Assembly (NCBI GenBank): GCA_051653625.1 | Contig: JBOFWM010000041.1 | Location: 33,255 to 97,254, forward strand | Length of the DNA stretch: 64,000 nucleotides | Source: SFDP01 sp051653625 | Lineage (GTDB): Bacteria; Bacillota; Clostridia; Lachnospirales; Lachnospiraceae | Direction: 5' to 3' | Shown here: positions 9,551 through 18,187 of the stretch, one piece after another | Numbering within the stretch: position 1 is the first letter of the stretch | Layout of the letters: every line of letters begins with the position of its first letter | The notes under the pieces: model-generated | What the model saw: the letters and a program-made list of their open reading frames with translations, nothing else | Told to the model about the DNA's origin: nothing | Database searches by the model: none | Position numbers and translations under genes: made by a program

Positions 9551-10102
9551 TTATACGGTTAATATATCTTTAGATTTTACTTCAATTGCTTGATCAATTT
9601 CTTTAATATATTTATCTGTTAATTTTTGTAATTTATCTTCTAATCCTTTAATTTCATCTTCTGATACATCTTCTTTTGCTAACTTTTTAAAAGCATCATT
9701 TCCATCTCTTCTAATATTACGAATAGCAACTTTTGCATCTTCTCCTTTTTTCTTTACATCTTTAACAAGTTCTTTTCTTCTTTCTTCTGTTAATTCTGGA
9801 AACACAAGGCGAATGATTGTACCATCATTATTTGGTGTAATTCCAATATCTGAGCATAAGATTGCTTTTTCAATTTCTTTAATTAAACTTTTTTCCCAAG
9901 GTGATATTTGAATCATTCTTGCCTCAGGAACCGAAATATTTCCTACTTGTTGAATAGGTGTCGGTGTTCCATAATAATCTACCTTAATTTTATCAAGAAT
10001 ATGAGGATTTGCTCTTCCTGCACGAATGGTTTGATAATCTGCTAATAAAAACTCCACTGCTTTACTCATTTTTTCTTCTAAACTTTGTAATCTTTGATCC
10101 AT
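9551..10102 (-). CDS. frr: Ribosome recycling factor
   Basis: Frr, with EF-G, splits post-termination ribosomes. The 183-residue protein has the standard size and motifs: AGRANPHILDKIKVDYYGT, VPEARMIQISPWEK, LTEERRKELVK, and RNIRRDGNDAFKKL. It lies 20 bp after pyrH, the order found across Firmicutes, and is followed at once by a strong terminator. Confidence 0.97.
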   Translation of the reverse strand: MDQRLQSLEEKMSKAVEFLLADYQTIRAGRANPHILDKIKVDYYGTPTPIQQVGNISVPEARMIQISPWEKSLIKEIEKAILCSDIGITPNNDGTIIRLVFPELTEERRKELVKDVKKKGEDAKVAIRNIRRDGNDAFKKLAKEDVSEDEIKGLEDKLQKLTDKYIKEIDQAIEVKSKDILTV

Positions 10103-10122
10103 TTTTAATACTCCTTCAAATT

Positions 10123-10818
10123 TTATATTATAACTTTTGTACCATTGAATTTTCCTTTTAAAGAATTAACAATGCTATTTTCTTCATTTAATCCAAATAC
10201 CCACATTGGCATTTTATTTTCTTTCGCAAGAATAGATGCTGTCATATCAACAACTTGTAGATCCTTTTCAATTACCTCTGCAATAGTAATTTCATCATAT
10301 TTAATTGCATCTTTATTTTTCATAGGATCATCTGAGTATACACCATCAATTGATTTTGCAAGTAAGATCGCTTCTGCTTCTACTTCAATAGCGCGCAATA
10401 CAACTCCTGTATCTGTCGAGAAATATGGGTGACCAGTTCCTCCTGCAAAAAAAACAACTTGACCTTTTTTGAAATATTTATTTGCTCTATCTTTTGAAAA
10501 TAATTTTGTAAAGCTTCCGCACTCAAAAGGAGTCAAAATATTTGTAGTCATTCCTACGCTTCTAAAAATCTCAGACACATAGATACAATTCATAATTGTC
10601 GCTAACATTCCAATTTGATCGGCTTTCGTTCGATCGATATTTTCACTTGTACGACCGCGCCAAAAATTTCCTCCACCAATTACGATACCTATTTCCATGC
10701 CTGAATCTATAATTTCTTTTACTTGTAATGCAACGTTTCGAACTACCGCCTCATCAAAACCTGTTTTTTGTTCTCCAGCAAGTGCCTCGCCACTTAATTT
10801 CAATAATATTCTTTTCAT
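10123..10818 (-). CDS. pyrH: UMP kinase
   Basis: PyrH phosphorylates UMP to UDP and belongs to the amino-acid kinase fold. The phosphate-binding N-terminus MKRILLKLSGEALAG, GIVIGGGNFWRGR and VFFAGGTGHPYFSTDT are all present in 231 residues. It normally follows tsf directly; here five extra genes lie between tsf and pyrH. Only 24 bp separate it from the bactofilin gene with no promoter visible, so pyrH-frr is probably transcribed from the promoter at 16182-16210. Confidence 0.97.
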   Translation of the reverse strand: MKRILLKLSGEALAGEQKTGFDEAVVRNVALQVKEIIDSGMEIGIVIGGGNFWRGRTSENIDRTKADQIGMLATIMNCIYVSEIFRSVGMTTNILTPFECGSFTKLFSKDRANKYFKKGQVVFFAGGTGHPYFSTDTGVVLRAIEVEAEAILLAKSIDGVYSDDPMKNKDAIKYDEITIAEVIEKDLQVVDMTASILAKENKMPMWVFGLNEENSIVNSLKGKFNGTKVII

Positions 10819-10842
10819 AATTGCCTTTCCAATTTCTATTGT

Positions 10843-11562
10843 TTATTTAAAATCATCAAAAAATGATGTAGGACTAACATCTGCATAACATTGAGAACAC
10901 ATTCCCTCTATCACTGCACCGTTATTAATTTGAACAGATTTAGATTTGATATTGCCCATAACAATAGCTGAAGTATCTAATATAACTGGTCCATGTACAT
11001 CAATGTCTCCTTTAACTGCCCCAGCAATCACAGCACTATTTGCAAAAATATTTCCTATAATTACTGAATTTTGTCCAATTTTAATACTTCCTGAACTTTG
11101 TACTTCTCCTATAATTTTTGCATCATCTGCAAAAACTTCTGCTGCTTTCGAATTACCTTCTACTTTTCCAACAATATTCAACTTTCCTAAAACATCAATA
11201 TCGCCATATACTTCTCCCATTAAATCAAGAGAACCTTGACTTGATATTTCTCCTCGTATAATCATTCCAGAAGAAATATTTGCAGTTTCATCATTTGCAC
11301 TTTGGTCAAATATTGCATTCATATTTATCTTTTTTTCTACGGGAGCTTTATAATATACTTCTTTTTCTACTTGCATTTTTTCTTTTATTTCTTCCATTTC
11401 CTTTTTTATATTATTTTCAGCCTTAAATGGATTCGTATCAATTTCTATTACCTTTTCTTCTTTTATCTCTACTATATCCTCAGATATTTGCTCCATTTCT
11501 TCAGGTACTAATTCATTTACCGCTTGCGATATATCTTCTTTTAAATCTTGAAAAAAACCCAT
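10843..11562 (-). CDS. Bactofilin-family polymer-forming cytoskeletal protein
   Basis: Bactofilins assemble into membrane-associated filaments that place cell-wall enzymes and other factors. The C-terminal domain (about residues 95-222) shows the family's beta-helical, glycine-spaced pattern (GMIIRGEISSQGSLDLMGEV, KIIGEVQSSGSIKIGQ, AVIAGAVKGDIDVHGPV). The first 90 residues are a highly acidic, Glu/Lys-rich region predicted to be helical or disordered, longer than in minimal bactofilins. It lies 16 bp after a polysaccharide deacetylase gene, consistent with a scaffold for envelope modification, though a direct partnership is only inferred. The start follows an AGGAGG-like site. Confidence 0.85.
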   Translation of the reverse strand: MGFFQDLKEDISQAVNELVPEEMEQISEDIVEIKEEKVIEIDTNPFKAENNIKKEMEEIKEKMQVEKEVYYKAPVEKKINMNAIFDQSANDETANISSGMIIRGEISSQGSLDLMGEVYGDIDVLGKLNIVGKVEGNSKAAEVFADDAKIIGEVQSSGSIKIGQNSVIIGNIFANSAVIAGAVKGDIDVHGPVILDTSAIVMGNIKSKSVQINNGAVIEGMCSQCYADVSPTSFFDDFK

Positions 11563-11578
11563 GAAAAAAATTCCTCCA

Positions 11579-12496
11579 TTATTCCTCGTTTGTATTCTTT
11601 ATATGATGCACAGGTGTGCTCTTTTTAGATATCGGTAAAATATATGTATTTTCTAAATCTAAGATATATTCAATAATAGATGGTAATGCTTCTATTGTAC
11701 TTAGTTTGTCTGGTGCATCATGAAACAAAATAGTAGCATTTGAATAATCCTCAATATCTTTAATGCAATTTTCATAAATTTCCTCAGCAGAAAGTTTTTT
11801 ACTACTTGCATCATTACTCGAAATATTCCAATCATAATACTCAATATCTTCCGTATAAAGCCATTCTATCATACTTTGTGCTGAAATGCTACTAACTTGG
11901 TTGCTACTTCCACCTGGAAATCGATAGATTAGACTTCGTGTTCCTGTAACTTCTTCCAAATAATCTTGTAGTTTTTTTACATCATTTTGGTATTGTTCAA
12001 GCGAACTGTAGATTTCGCTATATACATGACTAAAGGAATGCATACCTAAAGTATGACCTCTCTCAATAATTTCAACGTACAATTCTTTATACACTTCACC
12101 TACATGCCCATTTACAAAAAATGTTGCTTTCACATTGTAAGTATCTAATATTTCTAATATTTCTTTCGTATGAATGCTCGGTCCATCATCAAAAGTTAAA
12201 TATACCTTTCTTGCATCTAAAAGATTACTTTCATCTAAACTACTAGAAATTTTTTCACCTTGTATTGATTCTTCATTTTTTTTAATTTCATTCTTTTGAC
12301 TATTATCATCATACAAAAAATCAGTAATTTGAATTTCCATCATTTCAATTTCTTTTTCTAATTTTTGTATGCGAAAAAGAAAAATAACCATAAGAATAGA
12401 TGGAAGAATCATAAAAAAACAAATAAATACAATAAGATATATTTTAATTAATTTTATTCTCTTTTTTCGTTTGTCTAATTTATTATTTTCGTCCAT
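11579..12496 (-). CDS. Membrane-anchored polysaccharide deacetylase (NodB domain)
   Basis: This is a carbohydrate esterase family 4 enzyme that would remove N-acetyl groups from an extracellular glycan such as peptidoglycan. A basic N-terminus and one membrane helix (about residues 18-40) give an N-in, C-out anchor, followed by a coiled-coil linker. The catalytic domain shows TFDDGPS near residue 102, the metal-binding HTLGMHSFSH and the YRFPGGSSN motif, and a late LFHDAP motif. All metal and catalytic residues appear intact. It sits between the HD-GYP regulator and the bactofilin with 14-16 bp gaps. The exact glycan substrate cannot be told from sequence. Confidence 0.87.
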   Translation of the reverse strand: MDENNKLDKRKKRIKLIKIYLIVFICFFMILPSILMVIFLFRIQKLEKEIEMMEIQITDFLYDDNSQKNEIKKNEESIQGEKISSSLDESNLLDARKVYLTFDDGPSIHTKEILEILDTYNVKATFFVNGHVGEVYKELYVEIIERGHTLGMHSFSHVYSEIYSSLEQYQNDVKKLQDYLEEVTGTRSLIYRFPGGSSNQVSSISAQSMIEWLYTEDIEYYDWNISSNDASSKKLSAEEIYENCIKDIEDYSNATILFHDAPDKLSTIEALPSIIEYILDLENTYILPISKKSTPVHHIKNTNEE

Positions 12497-12510
12497 CTAA
12501 CACTCTATTT

Positions 12511-13584
12511 CTATTTTATTTTTTCTACTATTTTTTCAATCTCATGTTTCTTTCTTGAAAAGCATTCTAATAATTTAGGGTTAAAAATTCCACATTCCCC
12601 ATTCATTATCATGTCAAATGCTTTTTCTCTTGAATACGCAATTTTATATGTTCTTTCACTGATTAGAGAATCGTATACATCTGCTAATCCAACGATTTGA
12701 GCTTCTATTGGAATCTCATCTTGCATAAGTCCTTTGGGATATCCTTTTCCATCATATTTTTCATGATGATATGCAGCAATATTTTGACAAATCTTCCTAT
12801 ATTTTGTATCATTCATTTTCAATAACATCTCAACAATTTCTCCACCACGCATAGTATGTGTTTTCATAACACTTTTTTCTTCTGGTGTAAGTTTTGTTGG
12901 CTTAAGTAAAATAGAATCCGGAATCGCAATTTTCCCAACATCATGCATAGCTGCTGCATATGCAAAATCATTAATTTCTTGATTTGACAAATGATATTCA
13001 GGAAACCGATTCATAATTTCAGTTGCTAGAATTCTTGTAAATTCTCTCATCCTAGTGATATGACTTCCTAGTTCTAAGTTTCTAAATTCAACAACCGTAC
13101 ATAATATATCAATAATATGATAATTTGACTTTTGAATCAAATCTTTTTGTTCAAATATTGTACATTCTTGTTCTATTACTTGATTCTCCAATATATTTTT
13201 TCTTTCATACAAATGCAAAAGATTTTTAATTTTATATTCCATAACTTCTGCATCAAAAGATTTTTCCATTATTTCTAACAAACCTAATGAATACATCGTA
13301 CGTTGTAATTCAATTGTTTGGTGTGTTACAATTGCTACAAAAGGAATTATTCTTAAAATACCTTCTTCTTTCATAGATTTAATAAATTCAACAGCTTCTA
13401 AATTTTCTTTATCCAAATCAATAATTATCAAAGCGATTTCATTTTTAAAGTGTTTTATTTTATCTTTTGCCACATCAAAAGTCTCTGCATCATCTATAAT
13501 GTTGTATTCATTGTAAAACACAGTAGAAATCATAGCAATGTCAATCTCTTGACTATTTACAATTAATATTTTTTTATCATTCAA
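12511..13584 (-). CDS. Receiver-like / HD-GYP domain protein
   Basis: The N-terminal 120 residues resemble a response-regulator receiver: the phospho-acceptor aspartate is present (IIIDLDK, D56), but the acidic pair is replaced by N10-S11 (ILIVNSQE), so metal-dependent phosphorylation is doubtful. A linker leads to an HD-GYP domain with a full metal-binding set: AAAMHDVGKIAIPD, KTHTMRGGEI, YHHEKYDGKGYPKGL and GLADVYDSL. HD-GYP domains hydrolyse cyclic di-GMP or related dinucleotides. No GGDEF partner is in the window, while a PilZ protein is encoded in the flagellar cluster. The gene lies 1 bp from the upstream fapA-like gene, so the two are probably co-translated. Confidence 0.88.
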   Translation of the reverse strand: MNDKKILIVNSQEIDIAMISTVFYNEYNIIDDAETFDVAKDKIKHFKNEIALIIIDLDKENLEAVEFIKSMKEEGILRIIPFVAIVTHQTIELQRTMYSLGLLEIMEKSFDAEVMEYKIKNLLHLYERKNILENQVIEQECTIFEQKDLIQKSNYHIIDILCTVVEFRNLELGSHITRMREFTRILATEIMNRFPEYHLSNQEINDFAYAAAMHDVGKIAIPDSILLKPTKLTPEEKSVMKTHTMRGGEIVEMLLKMNDTKYRKICQNIAAYHHEKYDGKGYPKGLMQDEIPIEAQIVGLADVYDSLISERTYKIAYSREKAFDMIMNGECGIFNPKLLECFSRKKHEIEKIVEKIK

Positions 13585-13585
13585 A

Positions 13586-14938
13586 TTATTCTAATCCTCC
13601 CTTATTTATTTTTCCATTATGTTTATAAAAACGAACTTCCATTAATTCTTCTGTTACAGAATAATACTCACCAGTAATGTCTATTATCGTTCCTGGATAA
13701 ATATTATGTTTACAAATTACTGTAGCATTAGATGCCTTCCCCGCTTTTTCTAATACCATACGCAATTCTTCTTTCACTTTCAATAATTCTTCTTCTTTTG
13801 TATTAACTGCTAACACAATTTTATCATAATAAGGATGTGTTTCAATCAAATTTTCATAAAAAATCGATAATTCATTCTGTATTTTTTCTATTCTTTTTTT
13901 AAATTCTTTATATTTTTCTTGATTATTTTCAGTAACACCTGCGCGTACAACCGTCTTAATTCCTCTAGAATTTCCAATTTGACTTGCAATAATTCCTGAT
14001 TTTCCATATGTTATTCCTGCAATGATTGCAGCTCGTTTTCCCAAAACATGAATTTTACCATCAGCAGTTACATTTCCTCTAATAATATTACCACAATTAA
14101 TATCTTTTTCAACATGTACGGTTGCCGCCTCTAAAAAGCTTGCTGATAAGTTCCCTTTCCCTTCAATTATGCATTTTTCAGCTCCTAAGCAACCTTTTCT
14201 GATAATAATATCTCCACCGGAAATGATTTTAGAAGATTCAACAACTCCATCAATAACAATATCTCCGCCTGCAATAATTGAAAGACCTGACTCTACATTT
14301 CCAGTAACATGTACATTTTTTTTAAAATGAATATTACCATCTTTTACAGTTAAGTTCCCCTTATGAACATAAATTGGCTCTATATTTATATTATTATCGT
14401 CGGTCAAGTTTATAGTTCCTGTAACTTCTGCATAATAATGTATTCCGTCTTCACTTAAATAAAAGTTTTTTCCTTTAATCGGTGGTATGTCTTTCCCATT
14501 TTTAGGTAAAATCAATTTTCCTTTAATCGTAAATCCCATAATTCCTTTTGTTGCTTTATAATAAGATGCAATTAATTTATCTTGTTCTACTTCTTCATAC
14601 ATACTTAATTCTAAATAATTAATTGTACCATCTTCATTAATCTTTGGCTTTCTAGAAAAATTCTGATTAAAATTAAATTTATAAAATCCATCCGACCCAT
14701 CAATTGGTTTTTTCCCTTTTGCAACAATTACATTTTGACAATATAATTCTTCTGTTACAACCTTCTCTATTTCATAAGGCAACAGACCATATTTAACTCC
14801 ATTTTCCTCTAAAACTTTATGAATTTCTTCTTTTTTTATCTGTTCATTTTCGCTAGGTGTAATATATATACTTGCTTCCATACATTCTTCATCAATTGTA
14901 AGCAATATTTTATTCTCATTCATTGAAAGCATATCCAT
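13586..14938 (-). CDS. FapA-family (DUF342) protein
   Basis: The 450-residue protein has the FapA layout: an N-terminal region, a central right-handed beta-helix with short hydrophobic/Gly repeats (SIIAGGDIVIDGVV, KIISGGDIIIRKGCLG), and a C-terminal helical segment (NNQEKYKEFKKRIEKIQNEL). In Vibrio, FapA influences flagellar assembly and carbon-source signalling; the clostridial function is unproven. The start at 14938 has a GGAG site 9 nt away, and its first 23 bp overlap the end of the repeat-protein gene. A larger paralogue lies at 19834-21420 in the flagellar cluster. Confidence 0.85.
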   Translation of the reverse strand: MDMLSMNENKILLTIDEECMEASIYITPSENEQIKKEEIHKVLEENGVKYGLLPYEIEKVVTEELYCQNVIVAKGKKPIDGSDGFYKFNFNQNFSRKPKINEDGTINYLELSMYEEVEQDKLIASYYKATKGIMGFTIKGKLILPKNGKDIPPIKGKNFYLSEDGIHYYAEVTGTINLTDDNNINIEPIYVHKGNLTVKDGNIHFKKNVHVTGNVESGLSIIAGGDIVIDGVVESSKIISGGDIIIRKGCLGAEKCIIEGKGNLSASFLEAATVHVEKDINCGNIIRGNVTADGKIHVLGKRAAIIAGITYGKSGIIASQIGNSRGIKTVVRAGVTENNQEKYKEFKKRIEKIQNELSIFYENLIETHPYYDKIVLAVNTKEEELLKVKEELRMVLEKAGKASNATVICKHNIYPGTIIDITGEYYSVTEELMEVRFYKHNGKINKGGLE

Positions 14939-16139
14939 CGTATCGCTCTCCTATTCTACTGCTAGCTTTTTCTGTTAAATTTTTTCTAATCTGTCTCATT
15001 TCTTTTGAAGAAATTGATGCATTTGCATATGAATTTACATCAAGTCCCATTTCAAGTCCTCTTATAATTTCATGTGATTGATCTTCATCGAAATTATTTT
15101 GTGTTTCTTCATTTTCTAACTGAAGTCTCATTTCTCTCATCTGTTGTGATGTGAATTCAAGATTTGCATACGTCATTACTGGAATTCCAATTTCTAATCC
15201 CATTCTAATCTCTCTCATCTGTTGCCACTGGAACCATGGACTAGAATAAAATTCTACTGGAAGACGTTCAAATAACCCTATTCTTATTTCTCTCATTTGC
15301 TGCCAATTATATTGACCTGTAGCATATAAATCAACGTTTAATCTAGATTTTTTTCCTAGTCTTATTTCTTCTAATTGTTGTCCATGAAACATAGGATTTA
15401 GCCAAGGTTTAATATCTATATTATTTAATTCGCATTTTACAATAACTTCTAATTGAGATTCATCATAGCCCTCAAGGATATAATTTAAGATATCAATATT
15501 ATTTGAATATGCATCATTAAATATTTTTAAAATAAAATCAGAAAAACCTTTTTTTACTAAATCTATTATTGGAAATTTATTTTTTAATCCTATTCTAATT
15601 TGTTCCATTGTTATATGACTGTAAGAAGGATCAAGTAAACTTTGTACTGGTACCTTTTCTTCTAACGCAAGCCTAATTTCTTTCATTTGATACCAATCAT
15701 ATTTTGTGTCGGAATAAATACTCACATCTAATTTTTTTTCTAATCCAAGTCTAATTTCCTCCATATGAAGTGATAAAAATTTCGGATTTAGATATGTCGT
15801 TACTGCAACTTTACTTTCGATCCCTTTTCGTATTTGTCGAATTTGTAACCAATCGTATTCCTCTTCAAATTGTCTTAAATCAATTCCTAATAAAATCCCT
15901 TTTCGTATTTCTCTCATTTGAAAAGAATCATATTGTTTTTCAAAAAAAATATTAATATCCATTTTATGTTCTAAACATGTCTTTATTTGAATTAATTGTT
16001 CAGACGAAAAGGATGCTTTTAATAAGTTTTCTTCACTTCCACCCAACTCTATACATTCTTTGATAAGCTCATTACTAGACTTTTCCTGTAATAATTGTTC
16101 CAATTCCATTAGAACACTTTTGATTTCATTCATATGCAC
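14916..16139 (-). CDS. Protein of about thirteen 26-residue helical repeats, unknown function
   Basis: I do not recognise a named family. After about 40 residues with an acidic helix, the 407-residue protein is almost entirely tandem units of 25-26 residues with the pattern [YF]xxxQMREIRxGLExxxxVxxYxxP, for example QYNWQQMREIRIGLFERL and WFQWQQMREIRMGLEIGI. Two or three central units (about 195-255) have diverged. The periodic hydrophobic and Arg positions suggest an alpha-solenoid, probably a protein-binding scaffold. There is no signal peptide, membrane helix or catalytic motif. It is the first gene of a transcript with a good promoter (16182-16210), overlaps the fapA-like gene by 23 bp, and begins just after an AGAGGTGC ribosome site. 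Confidence 0.8.
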   Translation of the reverse strand: MHMNEIKSVLMELEQLLQEKSSNELIKECIELGGSEENLLKASFSSEQLIQIKTCLEHKMDINIFFEKQYDSFQMREIRKGILLGIDLRQFEEEYDWLQIRQIRKGIESKVAVTTYLNPKFLSLHMEEIRLGLEKKLDVSIYSDTKYDWYQMKEIRLALEEKVPVQSLLDPSYSHITMEQIRIGLKNKFPIIDLVKKGFSDFILKIFNDAYSNNIDILNYILEGYDESQLEVIVKCELNNIDIKPWLNPMFHGQQLEEIRLGKKSRLNVDLYATGQYNWQQMREIRIGLFERLPVEFYSSPWFQWQQMREIRMGLEIGIPVMTYANLEFTSQQMREMRLQLENEETQNNFDEDQSHEIIRGLEMGLDVNSYANASISSKEMRQIRKNLTEKASSRIGERYDGYAFNE

Positions 16140-16181
16140 CTCTCAAAATACTTTTGATTTTTATACGACAAAGTTTTTTTC

Positions 16182-16210
16182 ATTATATCATTGAACTTTT
16201 TTATGTGCAA
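16182..16210 (-). promoter_or_regulatory. sigma-A promoter of the repeat-protein/fapA/HD-GYP/deacetylase/bactofilin operon
   Basis: The minus strand has TTGCAC, a 17-bp spacer and TATAAT. It lies 30 bp beyond the tsf terminator and about 40 bp before the first gene of the block, so the block is transcriptionally separate from rpsB-tsf. Confidence 0.75.
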
Positions 16211-16240
16211 TCATAATCTTTTTTTCTCATTTTTATATAC

Positions 16241-16275
16241 AAAAAGATCTCTATATCTTTTCTGATATAGAGATC
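16241..16275 (-). terminator. Rho-independent terminator after tsf
   Basis: A perfect 12-bp stem (arms 16246-16257 and 16264-16275) with a 6-nt loop is followed on the minus strand by TTTTT. It starts 19 bp after the tsf stop codon. Confidence 0.88.
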
Positions 16276-16294
16276 CTAAATTGTACGAAATATA

Positions 16295-17224
16295 TTATGC
16301 TAATTGTGCTGCAACTTCAGCTGCAAAATTTTCTTCTTTCTTTTCAATTCCTTCGCCTGTTTCAAAACGAACGAATTTCTTAATTGAAAGATTTGCTCCA
16401 TTTGCTTTTGCAACACTTTCAATATAAGCTTTTACTGTTTGTTTTCCATCTTCAGCTTTTACATAAGCTTGTTCTAATAAACAGTATTCTTTTAATTCTT
16501 TATTTAATCTACCAATAACCGCACCTTCAATAACTTTTTCTGGTTTTCCAGCCATTTTTGGATCTTGTGCTATTTGAGCCATTAAGATTTCTTTTTCATG
16601 CTCTTTAAATTCTTCTGATACATCATCTTGAGAAACATATTTTGGTGCAAGTGCAGCAATTTGCATTGCAACATTTGCTAATGCTTCTTTTACTTCATCA
16701 TTTACTACATCTGAATCAGCTTCAACAATAACACCAATTCTTCCGCCTGCATGTGTATAAGATACAACGAATCCATTTTCAGCAACTACTTTTTCAAATC
16801 TTCTAATTGTTAAATTTTCTCCGATTAAAGCAATTTTTTCAAGTAATACTTCTTTTACTGTTTTGCTAGCATCTAGATTCCATTTTTCTGCTAAAAATTC
16901 TTCAAGATTTGCTGTAGATGTTGCCATAGCTTGTGCAGCTACTCCATCTACAAATGAAGTGAATTCATCATTTTTAGCAACAAAGTCTGTTTCTGAATTT
17001 ACTTCTACGATTGCTGCTGTATTACCTTCTACATTAACACGGCATAATCCTTCTGCTGCGATTCTTCCAGCTTTTTTTTCTGCCTTTGCTTGTCCATTTT
17101 TTCTTAAGAACTCAATCGCTGCGTCCATATCACCGTTTGTTTCGTTAAGAGCTTTTTTACAGTCCATCATACCTGCTCCGGTTTTTTCTCTTAATTCTTT
17201 TACCATTGCTGCTGTGATTGCCAT
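16295..17224 (-). CDS. tsf: Translation elongation factor Ts
   Basis: EF-Ts exchanges GDP for GTP on EF-Tu. The 309-residue protein has the N-terminal UBA-like region (VKELREKTGAGMMDCKKAL) and the nucleotide-exchange motif TDFVAKN. The open frame continues five codons upstream, but the ATG at 17224 has GGAGG 8 nt away and gives the conserved MAITAAMVKELR start. It forms a two-gene operon with rpsB and ends at a strong terminator. Confidence 0.97.
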   Translation of the reverse strand: MAITAAMVKELREKTGAGMMDCKKALNETNGDMDAAIEFLRKNGQAKAEKKAGRIAAEGLCRVNVEGNTAAIVEVNSETDFVAKNDEFTSFVDGVAAQAMATSTANLEEFLAEKWNLDASKTVKEVLLEKIALIGENLTIRRFEKVVAENGFVVSYTHAGGRIGVIVEADSDVVNDEVKEALANVAMQIAALAPKYVSQDDVSEEFKEHEKEILMAQIAQDPKMAGKPEKVIEGAVIGRLNKELKEYCLLEQAYVKAEDGKQTVKAYIESVAKANGANLSIKKFVRFETGEGIEKKEENFAAEVAAQLA

Positions 17225-17257
17225 TATCATATCCTCCATTTTTTTCTATTTTTCAAA

Positions 17258-18007
17258 CTATTCTGCTTGTGCAATATCTTCCATATCTGTTCCTTCAACC
17301 ATAACTTCTTCTGTATACACAGCTTCACCTTGGTTTGCTTCAATGATTGCATCTGCCATTTTTGCTACGATTAATTTTACTGCTCTAATTGCATCATCAT
17401 TACCTGGAATGATATGATCTAATTCTTCTGGATCACAATTTGTATCACCGATACCAATTAATTTAATTCCTAAAGTATGTGCTTCTTGAACACAAATTCT
17501 TTCTTTTTTAGGATCTACAACGAAAATTGCATCTGGAACACGAGTCATATCTTTAATTCCACCTAAGTTCTTTTCAAGTTTATCCCATTCTTTTTTAAGT
17601 TGAATAACTTCTTTTTTAGGAAGAACATCAAAAGTTCCATCTTCAGACATTGTTTCGATTGCTTTTAATCTTTCAATTCTTGAACGAATTGTTTTAAAGT
17701 TGGTAAGCATACCACCTAACCATCTTTCATTTATATAGTACATTCCACAACGTTCTGCTTCTGTTTTCACAGCATCTTGTGCTTGTTTTTTAGTTCCTAC
17801 AAATAAAACTGTTCCACCTGCATTTGCAACTTCTGAAATTGCATTGTAAGCTTCATCCACTTTTCCTACCGATTTTTGTAAATCGATAATATGAATTCCA
17901 TTTCTTTCTGTAAAGATGTATGGTGCCATCTTAGGATTCCATCTTCTTGTTTGATGTCCAAAGTGAACACCTGCTTCTAATAATTGTTTCATTGAAATAA
18001 CGCCCAT
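17258..18007 (-). CDS. rpsB: 30S ribosomal protein S2
   Basis: S2 is a primary component of the small subunit, recruited late in assembly. The conserved start [19 protein letters not shown] and the motifs [34 protein letters not shown] and PDAIFVVDP are present in 249 residues. The frame is open 27 codons further upstream, but that stretch is the 5' leader; the ATG at 18007 has GGAGG 8 nt before it. It is followed by tsf, as in nearly all bacteria. Confidence 0.97.
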   Translation of the reverse strand: MGVISMKQLLEAGVHFGHQTRRWNPKMAPYIFTERNGIHIIDLQKSVGKVDEAYNAISEVANAGGTVLFVGTKKQAQDAVKTEAERCGMYYINERWLGGMLTNFKTIRSRIERLKAIETMSEDGTFDVLPKKEVIQLKKEWDKLEKNLGGIKDMTRVPDAIFVVDPKKERICVQEAHTLGIKLIGIGDTNCDPEELDHIIPGNDDAIRAVKLIVAKMADAIIEANQGEAVYTEEVMVEGTDMEDIAQAE

Positions 18008-18143
18008 TGTTTTTTCCTCCATTTGGTTTAATTTCCTGTTTTCAGGGTGCTTCCGTATACTTCTAGAATATTGAACTTCCATTACCACCTCTTTTTATCA
18101 AAAAAGGAACCGATAATAATCCATATACGTGTTTTTTTACAAC
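18008..18143 (-). promoter_or_regulatory. rpsB 5' leader, possible S2 autoregulatory RNA
   Basis: The predicted transcript has an untranslated leader of about 136 nt before the rpsB ribosome site. Firmicute rpsB mRNAs are known to carry an S2-binding leader, and a long leader here fits that. I could not fold it convincingly by eye, so this is a candidate only. Confidence 0.35.
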
Positions 18144-18149
18144 TTTTAC

Positions 18150-18178
18150 ATTATATCACGTTTTTTTTTCATATGCAA
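18150..18178 (-). promoter_or_regulatory. sigma-A promoter of rpsB-tsf
   Basis: The minus strand has TTGCAT, a 17-bp spacer with an A-tract, and TATAAT preceded by GTGA. It lies just downstream of the last gene of the flagellar cluster and separates translation genes from it. Confidence 0.8.
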
Positions 18179-18187
18179 TATATTTTC

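Noticed and set aside
18005..18088. 27-codon N-terminal extension of rpsB
   Set aside because: It lacks a well-spaced ribosome site and has no counterpart in S2 proteins; the ATG at 18007 has GGAGG at the right distance.
18100..18120. CCGATAA sequence resembling a sigma-D -10 on the plus strand
   Set aside because: It points away from any gene, lacks a proper TAAA -35 at the right distance, and lies inside the rpsB leader.
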